Below, piece after piece: positions 18,572-27,570 of a stretch of 64,000 nucleotides of DNA. Under the pieces are notes generated by a model that was not told the origin of the DNA, did not search any database, and worked only from the letters and a program-made list of their open reading frames with translations. Made by a program: the position numbers and the translations under genes. Positions within the stretch are counted from its first letter, which is position 1. Every line of letters begins with the position of its first letter. The stretch covers positions 42,026-106,025 of the forward strand of contig CAVFXS010000036.1 of assembly GCA_963626805.1 (NCBI GenBank). Reading direction: 5' to 3'. Source of the stretch: CAG-632 sp963626805. GTDB taxonomy: Bacteria > Bacillota > Clostridia > Lachnospirales > Lachnospiraceae.

Positions 18572-19351
18572 AAAAATGAATACTCCGGTTCAAAATGAAT
18601 GGACCGTGCTTGCAGGATCTGCTCGGTACTGCCGATGAATAGATAGCCATCCTGACGCAGAGACTTATGAAACTCTTTAAAAACCTCGATCTTGGCTTCT
18701 TCCGTAAAATAGATCAATACATTCCTGCATACGATCAGGTCATAATTCTTACCATATGGATCTGCCAGCAGGTTATGCTGCCGGAACTCCACTTCTTTCA
18801 TAATAGCTTCCGCAATCTGATAATATCCCGGCCTTACCTCCCGGAAATACTTCTGGACATATTTTTTAGGCAGATTTGTCAGACTTTTTTGTGGATACAA
18901 TCCCTGCTTTGCAAGCGCAAGCACCTCATCATCCAGATCCGTTGCCAACAGCTTCACCGGAACCTTCGGAAACTTTTCCTTTATCATCATGATAATGGTA
19001 TACGGCTCATCCCCGGTTGAACAGGCAGCACTCCAGATTTTCAGTTCGCCCCTGTTCCTTTCAATCAGCTCCGGAATCACCTTCTCTTCCAGTGTCTGCC
19101 ACNNNNNNNNNNGTCTGCCACTGCATCGGATTCCGATAAAACTCCGATACATTTATCGTCAGATAATTCAGGAACTGTTTCCTGCGTTCTGCATTCTTCT
19201 TTAAATCCTGATAAAACTCCTCATAGGTCTGAAAGCCGTATTTTAAAGACAGCGTTGTGATTCTCCGCTTCATCTGCCGCTCCTTATAGGCATTCAGATC
19301 AATTCCGGTCAGCTCCAGTATCTGCTTTTTAAATACTTCATAATCTGTCAT
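18547..19351 (-). CDS. cheR: Chemotaxis methyltransferase CheR, interrupted by scaffold gap
   Basis: SAM-dependent glutamate methyltransferase acting on chemoreceptors. The N-terminal helical domain (DLNAYKERQMKRRI, NVSEFYRNP) and the methyltransferase domain (IWSAACSTGDEPYTI, LLATDLDDEVL, YDLIVCRNVLIYF, GYLFIGSTE) are both clear. Ten N at 19103-19112 break the frame. The nine bases on each side of the gap are identical; removing the N run and one copy deletes 19 bases, joins the two parts in frame as NPMQWQTLEEKV, and gives a 261-residue protein of normal length. The gene is therefore probably intact. No other che genes adjoin it; cheV is 40 kb away. Confidence 0.9.
19103..19112. other. Scaffold gap (10 N)
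   Basis: Ten N between two copies of the 9-base word GTCTGCCAC (19094-19102 and 19113-19121). This looks like two contigs whose short terminal overlap was not merged. Confidence 0.95.
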
Positions 19352-19375
19352 ATCTCACCCACCCTGTTTTTCTAT

Positions 19376-19427
19376 ATAATTGAGTAGGAGGGAAATCATT
19401 CAGATTTCCCTCCTACTCAATTTTTCT
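19376..19427. terminator. Strong bidirectional terminator after ispH-rpsA
   Basis: A perfect 20-bp stem, 19378-19397 with 19403-19422, five-base loop, T run on the plus side and an AT-rich side on the minus. It separates the 3' end of ispH-rpsA from cheR. Confidence 0.85.
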
Positions 19428-19440
19428 ATGAGATCTTTGA

Positions 19441-21384
19441 TTACTCTTCAGTCGTCTCTTCTTCAGCTTCCTCGTCATCCGGAAGTAATGCCTTCATGCT
19501 CAGGCTGATCTTCTTGTCTGCTTCCTTGAAGTCAACGATCTTAGCTGTAATCTCCTGCCCGATTGATAATACAGATGATGGCTTGTCAATGTGCTCCTTA
19601 GCGATCTGTGAAACATGCAATAATGCATCAACACCCGGCTCTAACTCAACGAATGCACCGAAATCTGTCATTCTTGCAACCTTACCGGTTACAACGGTAC
19701 CGATCGCATACTTCTCAGCTGCATTTGCCCATGGGTTAGCTTCTGGGAACTTCATACTAAGTGCGATTTTTGTGCCCTGAATATCCTTAATAAATACCTT
19801 AACAACATCGCCAACCTTTAATACCTTCTTAGGATTCTCAACTCTGCCCCATGACATCTCTGAAATGTGGAGCAGACCGTCAGCACCACCTAAATCAACG
19901 AATGCACCAAAATCTGTCACATTCTTGACAGTACCTTCCAGAGTCATGCCAATTTCAATTCTTTCAAATAATGCCTTCTGAGCCTCTTCCTTCTTAGCAA
20001 CCAGAAGCATCTTACGGTTACCGATGACTCTTCTCTTGCGAGGATTGCACTCTGTGATTACAAACTCGATCTCCTGATCCATATACTTCTCAAGATTCTT
20101 CTCGTAAGTATCAGATACAAGACTTGCCGGGATAAATACCTTGCTCTCTTCATAAAGAACAGTCAGTCCGCCATCCTGAACCTGAACAACCTTACCGGTT
20201 AATACCTTACCTTCTTCACAAGCAGCCTCTAACATATCGTTTGCCTTATCCTGCGCTACACGCTTATAAGATAATGCAACCTGTCCTTCACCATCGTTAT
20301 TCTTGATTACCTTTGCTGTAATCTTGTCGCCCGGCTGAACCATGGTAGTCAGATCGGCATTTGGCTGGCTGGTATACTCAGCTCTGGTGATCACGCCTTC
20401 AGACTTGTAATTAATGTTTACAATAATCTCATCCGGCTTAACACTTAATACTTCACCTTCTACTAATTTACCCGGAGCTACCTGGGTACGATTCTTTTCA
20501 TCTTCCTGTAATAATTCTTCGAAACTTAATTCTGACATGCTGTCATGAACCTCCTTAATAATATTATTTGGGGTAGATGCCCCTGCAGTAATACCTACCC
20601 TACTTACGGATTCAAAAGCAGTCAAATCCAAATCAACGAGTGTCTGTATATAGTAAGTATTTGCACATTCATGTTTGCTGATAGCATATAGCTTCTGTGT
20701 GTTTGAGCTATTCTTACCGCCTATAACGATCATTGCATCTACTTCTCCGGCAATCAGCGCTGCTTCTTTCTGTCTTGCCTCGGTTGCATTACAGATCGTA
20801 TTACAAGCACATATATCATACCCTTTTTTTGAAATAATTTCAACTAAATCTTGAAATTTCTTGTTATTAAATGTCGTTTGGGATACAATTACCAGTTTCT
20901 CTCCCTGTTTTATGTCGATAGAATCGATGTCTTCCTCCGTTTCTACCACAATTGGCCTGGTTTTACACCATCCTTTGATTCCCTCTACTTCCGGATGGGA
21001 ATCATTTCCGATGATCAGAATCCGGTTTCCTTTTTCGGATTCCTCCCGGACGATTTTATGGATTTTCAGGACAAACGGACAGGTCGCATCTACCAGCTCC
21101 AGTCCCTGCTCCTTGATCAGATCATAAACCTTCTTTTCTACTCCGTGTGACCGGATTACAATACTGCCCTTATGGATCTGCCGCAGCTCCTCCAGATCAT
21201 GGATGACCTTTACACCCTTATCCGCCAAATCGTTGACCACCTCTTCATTATGAATGATCGGCCCATAGGTATAAACCGGATGATCCGGCTTGTCTTTATG
21301 TTTCTCGACTTCTTCATAAACAGTATCCACAGCCCGCTTTACACCGAAACAAAATCCGGCTGTTTTCGCCATTATGATTTCCAT
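19441..21384 (-). CDS. ispH: IspH-ribosomal protein S1 fusion
   Basis: 647 residues. Residues 1-285 are 4-hydroxy-3-methylbut-2-enyl diphosphate reductase, the last step of the MEP isoprenoid pathway; the iron-sulfur cysteines are Cys12 (AGFCFGVKRAVD), Cys102 (DATCPF) and Cys198 (NTICNATEARQ). From about 296 there are four S1 RNA-binding repeats (LVEGEVLSVKPD; LTGKVVQVQDGG; LEGTVKNVTDFGAFVDLG; VTGKVARMTDFGAFVELE), ending in an acidic tail. The fusion is known from many Clostridia and its S1 part serves as the S1-like ribosomal protein. It overlaps cmk by 13 bases and a strong terminator follows. Confidence 0.97.
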   Translation of the reverse strand: MEIIMAKTAGFCFGVKRAVDTVYEEVEKHKDKPDHPVYTYGPIIHNEEVVNDLADKGVKVIHDLEELRQIHKGSIVIRSHGVEKKVYDLIKEQGLELVDATCPFVLKIHKIVREESEKGNRILIIGNDSHPEVEGIKGWCKTRPIVVETEEDIDSIDIKQGEKLVIVSQTTFNNKKFQDLVEIISKKGYDICACNTICNATEARQKEAALIAGEVDAMIVIGGKNSSNTQKLYAISKHECANTYYIQTLVDLDLTAFESVSRVGITAGASTPNNIIKEVHDSMSELSFEELLQEDEKNRTQVAPGKLVEGEVLSVKPDEIIVNINYKSEGVITRAEYTSQPNADLTTMVQPGDKITAKVIKNNDGEGQVALSYKRVAQDKANDMLEAACEEGKVLTGKVVQVQDGGLTVLYEESKVFIPASLVSDTYEKNLEKYMDQEIEFVITECNPRKRRVIGNRKMLLVAKKEEAQKALFERIEIGMTLEGTVKNVTDFGAFVDLGGADGLLHISEMSWGRVENPKKVLKVGDVVKVFIKDIQGTKIALSMKFPEANPWANAAEKYAIGTVVTGKVARMTDFGAFVELEPGVDALLHVSQIAKEHIDKPSSVLSIGQEITAKIVDFKEADKKISLSMKALLPDDEEAEEETTEE

Positions 21385-22046
21385 ATCTGCTTCTCCTTAC
21401 ACCGCTCCAGAATACAATCCACAACCTCATCAATTGTAAGCTCCGAGCTATCCAGATAATATGCATCCTCCGCCTGCTTTAACGGAGCAATCGCACGATT
21501 CATATCCTGCTCATCCCGTTTGATGATATCCGCTTCGATCTGATGAATATCACAGGCTTCTCCCTTTTCCACCAGCTCCTCATACCGACGCCTTGCCCGC
21601 TCTGCAGAAGACGCTGTCAGATAAATCTTCACCTCTGCATCCGGCAGAACATTGGTGCCAATGTCCCGGCCATCCATTACCACATTCTGGCGAACTGCCA
21701 TATCTCTTTGTAATTGCAGCAGCTTATCACGTACCGGTTGTTTTGCCGAGGACTTCGATGCCATATTTCCGACTGCCTCTGTCCGAAGCTCTCCGGTCAC
21801 ATTCTCGCCATTTAACCATACCTGCTGGGCACCATTCTCATAGCTGATCGCTACCTCCAGCTTCTGACATGCCTGTGCTACCTGTTCCGGATCCTCCGGG
21901 TCCAGATGATTTCTGAAAAAATAAACCGCGATTGCCCGATACATCGCACCGGTATCCACATAAACTGCCCCCAGTTTCTTCGCTACCAGCTTTGCAATCG
22001 TACTCTTGCCTGCCCCTGCCGGTCCATCAATTGCCACACTTGCCAT
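21372..22046 (-). CDS. cmk: Cytidylate kinase
   Basis: Phosphorylates CMP and dCMP with ATP. 224 residues with the P-loop IDGPAGAGKSTIAKLVAK, the VYVDTGAMYRAIA segment, VMDGRDIGTNVLPDAEVKIYLTAS (DGRDIGT motif) and the C-terminal AEDAYYLDSSELTIDEVV. Cmk followed by S1 is a widespread gene order. An AAGGAGG site precedes ATG 22046, and a terminator-like hairpin lies directly upstream in the leader. Confidence 0.97.
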   Translation of the reverse strand: MASVAIDGPAGAGKSTIAKLVAKKLGAVYVDTGAMYRAIAVYFFRNHLDPEDPEQVAQACQKLEVAISYENGAQQVWLNGENVTGELRTEAVGNMASKSSAKQPVRDKLLQLQRDMAVRQNVVMDGRDIGTNVLPDAEVKIYLTASSAERARRRYEELVEKGEACDIHQIEADIIKRDEQDMNRAIAPLKQAEDAYYLDSSELTIDEVVDCILERCKEKQIWKS

Positions 22047-22064
22047 AACTTATATATCCTCCTT

Positions 22065-22093
22065 GAAAAACAGGAATCCATATGGATCCCTGT
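22065..22093 (-). terminator. Terminator-like hairpin in cmk leader
   Basis: On minus-strand RNA a 10-bp stem (22084-22093 with 22070-22079, one G-U pair), four-base loop, then five U. It ends only 18 bases before the cmk start and just ahead of its ribosome site. The promoter at 22119-22147 lies upstream of it, so it would act within the cmk leader rather than only as the end of the FAD gene. Confidence 0.65.
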
Positions 22094-22118
22094 CTGAATT
22101 ATTATACTATCTGTTTTG

Positions 22119-22147
22119 ATTATATCGCATTTCTGCATTTCTGTCCA
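22119..22147 (-). promoter_or_regulatory. Promoter for cmk-ispH-rpsA
   Basis: Minus strand -35 TGGACA (22142-22147), 17-base spacer, perfect -10 TATAAT (22119-22124), 73 bases before the cmk start. Confidence 0.7.
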
Positions 22148-22226
22148 TGCTGTTATACCAATATATGATGCTGCCAGATGGCATTATGCTTCCAGGCAAA
22201 CAACCTATTTATGCATATCCAGCATC

Positions 22227-23567
22227 CTACTCGACAGCATTGCCGGCAGCATATCCGGTACTCCAGGCAATCTGAAGATTAAAGCCACCGGTTACCGCAT
22301 CCGTATCCAGTAATTCTCCTGCAATATAAAGTCGGGATATCAGCTTTGATTCCATCGTCTGCGGATTGATTTCCTTTACGTTTATACCGCCTCTGGTAAT
22401 GATTGCCTCCTGGAATCCGCGACATCCCAAAATATGCATCGGCATTTTTTTTAGCGTATGAACCAGTGTCAGCCGTTCTTCCTTTGTCAGAATATTTACC
22501 TTCTTATCTGCCGGAATACCACTGAGACTGATCACGATTGGAATTAATTTCTTCGGAAGCAGATCATCCATCGCATTCTGAAGCTGTCGGTTCTGATAAC
22601 GGAAAAAATCCTTCTGTAACCGTTCATCCAGCTGTTCCTCCGATAATGCCGGCTTCATATCCACGAACAGGTCCAGCGGCTGTTTCAACATCATATCCTG
22701 CTGTCTGAGCGTATTCTGCAGCTTGCCACGATCCTCCGCCCTGAAGTCATACTCCTCCAGATAACCCTTTAATCTAGTACTGGCAGTCAGTACCAGCGGA
22801 CCACTGACTCCAAAATGGGTAAACAGCAGCTCTCCAAATCCTTCATAGACCGTTTTTTTACCGTTTTTCACTTGAATTGCAATATTTTTAAGCGTTAAGC
22901 CCATCAGATCCTTACACCATTTCTCCTGCATCACAAACGGCACCAGGGATGGCTCCGGTACCGATACTGTATGTCCCAGCTTTCCGGCAAATTCGTAACC
23001 ATCTCCGGTCGAACCAGTACTTGCATATGAACAGCCGCCGGTTGTCAGGATCACTGCATCTGCTGAAAACACCTCACTCTTTTGGTTTCCGCTTCCGGCA
23101 TCCTTCCCATCTCGGTGTAGTACTTTCGCCTTCACACCGGTAACCGATCCCTGTTCTGTACACAGTACCGTTACCACAGTTCTTAATCGGATCTGTACCT
23201 TCAGACGTTTCAGCTCTTGCTCCAGTGCCCGGATTACATCTGAGGAATGATCCGACTCCGGAAATACCCGGTTACCACGTTCTATTTTCAGATGAACACC
23301 CAGATCCTCAAAGAAGGAATAAGTCGTCCAGTTATCAAATCCATACACCGCACTATATAAAAACTTATGATTTGTTATAATATTCGTAAATAATTCATTC
23401 GTATCACAGGCATTCGTCAGGTTGCATCTTCCCTTTCCTGTGATAAAGAGTTTCTTTCCGAGCTTTTCATTTTTTTCCAGCAAAAGGACCGAGTGTCCCT
23501 TCCTTGCAGCAGCGATTGCTGCCATCATACCGGCAGCACCGCCGCCTACCACAATTACCTTTGACAT
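22227..23567 (-). CDS. HI0933/BaiN-family FAD-dependent oxidoreductase
   Basis: 446 residues. N-terminal dinucleotide-binding fold VIVVGGGAAGMMAAIAAARKG, then LFITGKGRCNLTNAC, typical of the HI0933/YhiN/BaiN flavoprotein family, ADAVILTTGGCSYASTGSTGDGYEFA in the middle and IAGELLDTDAVTGGFNLQIAWSTGYAAG at the end. The reaction is not established for most members. It is upstream of cmk in the same direction, an order seen in other Clostridia, with a separate promoter for cmk between them. Confidence 0.9.
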   Translation of the reverse strand: MSKVIVVGGGAAGMMAAIAAARKGHSVLLLEKNEKLGKKLFITGKGRCNLTNACDTNELFTNIITNHKFLYSAVYGFDNWTTYSFFEDLGVHLKIERGNRVFPESDHSSDVIRALEQELKRLKVQIRLRTVVTVLCTEQGSVTGVKAKVLHRDGKDAGSGNQKSEVFSADAVILTTGGCSYASTGSTGDGYEFAGKLGHTVSVPEPSLVPFVMQEKWCKDLMGLTLKNIAIQVKNGKKTVYEGFGELLFTHFGVSGPLVLTASTRLKGYLEEYDFRAEDRGKLQNTLRQQDMMLKQPLDLFVDMKPALSEEQLDERLQKDFFRYQNRQLQNAMDDLLPKKLIPIVISLSGIPADKKVNILTKEERLTLVHTLKKMPMHILGCRGFQEAIITRGGINVKEINPQTMESKLISRLYIAGELLDTDAVTGGFNLQIAWSTGYAAGNAVE

Positions 23568-23604
23568 ATTAATCTCCTATATTATGAGAAGTCCATTTTA
23601 TAAA

Positions 23605-23666
23605 ATAAATATCATAAATAGATAAGGCTGCCACATTGACAGTTCCTGCTTCTGCGACAGCCTTAT
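23605..23666 (-). terminator. Terminator-like hairpin after the decarboxylase operon
   Basis: A 14-bp stem (23622-23635 with 23653-23666, including G-U pairs on the minus strand) downstream of oadA. The T run after it is poor (CTATTTATGATATTTATTTT), so efficiency is uncertain. Confidence 0.6.
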
Positions 23667-23708
23667 GATCCTATCCCGTTTCACGAGATAATTTCTGATT
23701 ATTAATAA

Positions 23709-25133
23709 TTATACCGGATATACTTTATTCTCTGTATCTGCTACAGACTCGTCAACCTTCTTCTGCTGTGCCTCACGGTATTTAAAGAAGTCGGTTGCTA
23801 CCTGTGGGAACAGTGCATAAGATAATACATCCTCATCCTGCTGCTTGTACTGAGCCATTTCTTTCTCAAGCTTTGGAAGCTGCGGTTCAATATCATCGGC
23901 CGGACGATATGTGATTGGCTCCTTCATGCCAAGGCTGTCAAGTGCCTTCTTCTGAACCTCCGGATTCATCGGCTTAACAGTCTGACCATACTTACCTGCT
24001 AACAGATCCTTAGACTCTTTGGTCAGCATCTTATAACGCTCGCCCATAACTACATTTAATACAGCCTGGGTACCAACGATCTGAGAACTTGGTGTAACAA
24101 GTGGTGGCTCACCGAAGTCCTTACGAACTCTTGGGACCTCTTCCAGCACGGCATCGAACTTATCCTCAGCCTTCATTTCCTTTAACTGGGAAACAAGGTT
24201 GGATAACATACCACCTGGTACCTGATATAACAGGGTCTTAATGTTAACACCCATAACCTTTGGACTTAACAGACCACTCTCTAACCACTGCTCACGAAGT
24301 GGACGGAAGTAATCAGCGATCTCTGCCAACAGATTCTGATCCAGACCGGTATCATATGGAGTTCCCTCAAATGCTTTAACCATAACCTCAGTTGCAGGCT
24401 GGGAAGTACCCATAGAAAGCGGAGACATTGCAGTATCAATGATATCACAACCTGCTTCTACTGCCTTCATGTATGTCATGGAAGCTACACCGGAAGTATA
24501 ATGTGTATGCAGCTGGATTGGAAGCTTGGTTCCTTCCTTTAATGCCTGTACCAGCTCTGTAGCCTTAACAGGAACCAAAAGACCAGCCATATCCTTGATA
24601 CAGATGGAATCTGCACCCATATCCTCAATTCTCTTTGCCATATCCTTCCAGTAATCCAGAGTATAAGCATCCCCTAAGGTATAAGAAAGTGCAACCTGTG
24701 CATGTCCCTTTTCCCTGTTGGCTGCCTTTACAGCTGTCTCCAGATTCCGAAGATCATTCAGGCAATCAAAAATACGGATAATATCAATACCATTTGCAAT
24801 TGACTTCTGTACGAAATATTCAACTACGTCATCTGCATATGGACTATATCCCAGAATATTCTGTCCACGGAATAACATCTGTAGCTTTGTATGCTTGAAT
24901 CCATCTCTTAATTTACGAAGTCTTTCCCATGGATCCTCATGCAGGAAGCGCAGGGATGCATCAAATGTTGCTCCCCCCCAACACTCTACAGAATGATAAC
25001 CTACCTGATCCATCTTATCAATAATTGGCAACATCTGCTCTGTTGTCATACGAGTTGCAATCAGTGACTGATGTGCATCACGTAATACAGTCTCAGTAAT
25101 CTTAACCGGCTTAGCCACTACCTGATCTGCCAT
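23709..25133 (-). CDS. oadA: Oxaloacetate decarboxylase alpha-type carboxyltransferase (no biotin domain)
   Basis: 474 residues of the HMGL-like/PycB carboxyltransferase family, which moves CO2 between oxaloacetate and biotin with pyruvate as partner. Seen: ETVLRDAHQSLIATRM (metal-binding Asp), ECWGGATFD, IRIFDCLNDLRN, DSICIKDMAGLL and QLHTHYTSG (metal-binding His pair). Klebsiella OadA is near 600 residues because it carries a C-terminal biotin domain; this one stops before it, so it must use the separate carrier gene in the operon. In that respect it equals the 5S subunit of propionibacterial transcarboxylase. ATG 25133 has AAAGGAGG upstream. It is the last gene of the five. Confidence 0.92.
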   Translation of the reverse strand: MADQVVAKPVKITETVLRDAHQSLIATRMTTEQMLPIIDKMDQVGYHSVECWGGATFDASLRFLHEDPWERLRKLRDGFKHTKLQMLFRGQNILGYSPYADDVVEYFVQKSIANGIDIIRIFDCLNDLRNLETAVKAANREKGHAQVALSYTLGDAYTLDYWKDMAKRIEDMGADSICIKDMAGLLVPVKATELVQALKEGTKLPIQLHTHYTSGVASMTYMKAVEAGCDIIDTAMSPLSMGTSQPATEVMVKAFEGTPYDTGLDQNLLAEIADYFRPLREQWLESGLLSPKVMGVNIKTLLYQVPGGMLSNLVSQLKEMKAEDKFDAVLEEVPRVRKDFGEPPLVTPSSQIVGTQAVLNVVMGERYKMLTKESKDLLAGKYGQTVKPMNPEVQKKALDSLGMKEPITYRPADDIEPQLPKLEKEMAQYKQQDEDVLSYALFPQVATDFFKYREAQQKKVDESVADTENKVYPV

Positions 25134-25187
25134 AATAGTTCCTCCTTTTGTCTCTATAATCATGATGTTACAACATCAAACTCATTG

Positions 25188-26318
25188 CTATTTTATTCCA
25201 AAGATTGCCAAGAACGTTCCGGCTGCAACCGCAGTACCGATAACTCCTGCAACATTTGGTCCCATTGCATGCATCAACAGGAAATTTGTAGGGTCAGCCT
25301 CTGAGCCAACCTTCTGCGAAACACGGGCAGCCATAGGTACTGCAGATACACCGGCAGAACCAATCAGAGGATTTACCTTACCCTTTGTTAACCAGCACAT
25401 TAATTTACCGAATAATACACCAGCTGCTGTACCGAAGATAAATGCAACCAGGCCCAACAATACGATCTTTAAGGTACTGAGTTTTAAGAATGCCTGTGCG
25501 GTTGTAGTTGCACCTACGGAAGTACCCAACAGGATAACTACAATATACATCAACGCATTGGAAGCTGTCTCAGTTAACTGCTTAACAACGCCGCATTCAC
25601 GGAACAGATTACCAAGCATCAGCATACCAACCAATGGTGCTGTTGTAGGAAGAATCAGTACAACCACGATGGTAACTACGATTGGGAACAGAATCTTCTC
25701 AAGCTTTGAAACCGGACGAAGCTGTGCCATCTTGATCTTACGTTCCTTCTCAGTAGTGAAAAGCTTCATAACCGGTGGCTGAATAACCGGAACCAATGCC
25801 ATATAGGAATATGCCGCCACAGCAATCGGTCCCATCAGAGTGCCGCCCATTCCAAGCTTACCAGCCAGGAATATAGAGGTAGGTCCGTCTGCACCACCGA
25901 TGATGGAGATTGCAGCTGCCTCTTTACCTGAGAATCCCATAAAGATTGCCAGGAAATATGCTGCATAAATACCGAACTGAGCCGCTGCACCAAGCAGAAA
26001 GCTCTTCGGGTTCGCAATCAACGGTCCAAAGTCTGTCATCGCACCTACACCCAGAAAAATCAGGGAAGGCAGGATACTCCACTCATCCAGCATATAGAAG
26101 AAGTGAAGCAAACCGCCCTCTTCTATAATACCGGGAAACATATTTGATAATAACATGCCAAATGCAATTGGTACTAAAAGTAATGGTTCAAATCCCTTTG
26201 CAATTGCCAGATACAGGAACACAAGTGCAACCAGTATCATAACATAATTTCCCCAGTATAATGTGGAGAACGCTGTCTGACCGGCAAGATTTTGCAAGGT
26301 TGAAATAATATAATCCAT
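25188..26318 (-). CDS. oadB: Sodium ion-translocating decarboxylase, beta subunit
   Basis: 376 residues with about ten membrane helices. It decarboxylates carboxybiotin and couples this to Na+ export. Family segments: PLLLVPIAFGMLLSNMFPG, FLGVGAMTDFGPLIANP, SIIGGADGPTSIFLAGKL (the GGADGPT stretch carries the intramembrane Asp) and GSAGVSAVPMAARVSQKVG near the end, with the conserved QKVGSEADPTNFLLMHAMGPNVAGVIG. Homologues are named OadB, MmdB or GcdB depending on the partner. Confidence 0.96.
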   Translation of the reverse strand: MDYIISTLQNLAGQTAFSTLYWGNYVMILVALVFLYLAIAKGFEPLLLVPIAFGMLLSNMFPGIIEEGGLLHFFYMLDEWSILPSLIFLGVGAMTDFGPLIANPKSFLLGAAAQFGIYAAYFLAIFMGFSGKEAAAISIIGGADGPTSIFLAGKLGMGGTLMGPIAVAAYSYMALVPVIQPPVMKLFTTEKERKIKMAQLRPVSKLEKILFPIVVTIVVVLILPTTAPLVGMLMLGNLFRECGVVKQLTETASNALMYIVVILLGTSVGATTTAQAFLKLSTLKIVLLGLVAFIFGTAAGVLFGKLMCWLTKGKVNPLIGSAGVSAVPMAARVSQKVGSEADPTNFLLMHAMGPNVAGVIGTAVAAGTFLAIFGIK

Positions 26319-26356
26319 TTATTTTCCTCCTGTCAGTTTTTGTTTTTGACAGTGCT

Positions 26357-26728
26357 TTAGTTCAAAGTTGCTAAAGTATCGCCAGCTTCTACTGCCGCAC
26401 CTACTGCTACATCAATACTTGCGATAGTTCCGTCTTCCGGTGCAACAACTTCATTTTCCATCTTCATAGCTTCCAGAATCAGTACAACATCGCCCCTCTT
26501 AACAGCCTGTCCTACAGATGCCTTAACTGCCAGGATTTTACCAGGCATTGGAGAGGTTACTGCAATGCTTCCTGCACCTGTGCCTGCGGCTGGAGCCGGT
26601 GCTGCAACTGATGCCGGAGCAACTGTCGGTGCTGCAGCAGGAGTTGCAGCTGGTGCTGTACCTGCGCCTAATTCTTCAACTGCTACGTCATATGCGGTAC
26701 CATTTACGGTAATTCTATAATTTTTCAT
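26357..26728 (-). CDS. Biotin carboxyl carrier protein (decarboxylase gamma/1.3S type)
   Basis: 123 residues. The biotinylated lysine is Lys90 in LEAMKMENE. The N-terminus MKNYRITVNGTAYDVAVEE is typical of decarboxylase carriers, followed by an Ala/Pro-rich flexible linker at about 25-55 and the lipoyl-type domain (TSPMPGKILAVKASVGQAVK). It shuttles CO2 between the two carboxyltransferases and the membrane beta subunit. Confidence 0.95.
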   Translation of the reverse strand: MKNYRITVNGTAYDVAVEELGAGTAPAATPAAAPTVAPASVAAPAPAAGTGAGSIAVTSPMPGKILAVKASVGQAVKRGDVVLILEAMKMENEVVAPEDGTIASIDVAVGAAVEAGDTLATLN

Positions 26729-26745
26729 TCTAATGTCCTCCTATA

Positions 26746-27555
26746 TTATCGAGATACTCTCTTGATTGATCTTACAACTAACTTATCACTGCTTACCATT
26801 GCAGAACCACTTCCATTTGCTTCAATAACAGCTGCTGTGATCACTGCTACCAGCTCATGGTCCTTCATTGGATCCCCTGCAACCGGCTTGGCGATTATCG
26901 GGGCTGCTACCGTAGCTTCTGTTTTCCTTTCAGCTTCTTTCTTAGTCAGCTTCTTTACTCCGCTTCCCGGCAGGAACTTAAACAGACTGATAACAAAGCT
27001 GATAAAAATCAATACAATAAATACAACTCCCATACCGGTCAGTGTATTCATTCCGGCCTGCTCCATCAGTTCACCCATAGAATGTACTGTGGATACAACC
27101 ACCTGTGTCAGATTGTAAGTATTTACATATGGGTTGTACTCTGCTTTTTCATTCGGTTCAAAGGTAAACTCATAATCTACTACATAATCCGTGAACTGAA
27201 CCGGAATCGTTATGGTTACAATATCCTTATTAATTCCTGACACCTCATAAGAAATATCATCCAGAATACCAACCGGATCTCCTGCCTCGTCCAGTGCTGT
27301 TAATGTTCCGGAACAAGCTGATTTATATACATCTACATCAAATCCAAGATCACTCTCTGACACACAATCATCAGCATCCTTGGAGAAAATCGTCAAGGCT
27401 TCTGTGTTAAGCTGGAGAACTCCCTTAGTTACCTCAACCGCTGCATTGGTATAAGTCTCTGAGTTGAAATTTTCTGGGAGAACAACTTCCTTACTGCAGG
27501 CAGATAGGCACAGCATAACAGCAAACAAAGCTGCGATTAATAGTTTTTTCTTCAT
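26746..27555 (-). CDS. Lipoprotein-headed OadG-type small pump subunit
   Basis: 269 residues. A signal peptide with a lipobox (CLSAC, Cys near residue 20) leads an extracytoplasmic domain of about 140 residues, which I do not recognise with certainty. At about 170-195 there is a membrane helix (GMGVVFIVLIFISFVISLFKF) typical of the OadG/MmdD gamma-delta subunits, then a basic linker and a C-terminal cytosolic segment (HELVAVITAAVIEANG...VVRSIKRVSR), also typical of the family. Ordinary OadG is about 80-120 residues, so the exported lipoprotein part is an extra. The role is to hold the alpha and beta subunits together. Confidence 0.82.
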   Translation of the reverse strand: MKKKLLIAALFAVMLCLSACSKEVVLPENFNSETYTNAAVEVTKGVLQLNTEALTIFSKDADDCVSESDLGFDVDVYKSACSGTLTALDEAGDPVGILDDISYEVSGINKDIVTITIPVQFTDYVVDYEFTFEPNEKAEYNPYVNTYNLTQVVVSTVHSMGELMEQAGMNTLTGMGVVFIVLIFISFVISLFKFLPGSGVKKLTKKEAERKTEATVAAPIIAKPVAGDPMKDHELVAVITAAVIEANGSGSAMVSSDKLVVRSIKRVSR

Positions 27556-27570
27556 TCTGCTGTCACCTCA

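Noticed and set aside
18547..19351. cheR as a frameshifted pseudogene
   Set aside because: The break sits exactly at the N run, and collapsing the repeated 9 bases restores the frame with family-typical sequence.
22065..22093. A riboswitch upstream of cmk
   Set aside because: The leader is only about 65 bases, with a single hairpin and no recognisable aptamer core; a simple attenuator or terminator is a better fit.
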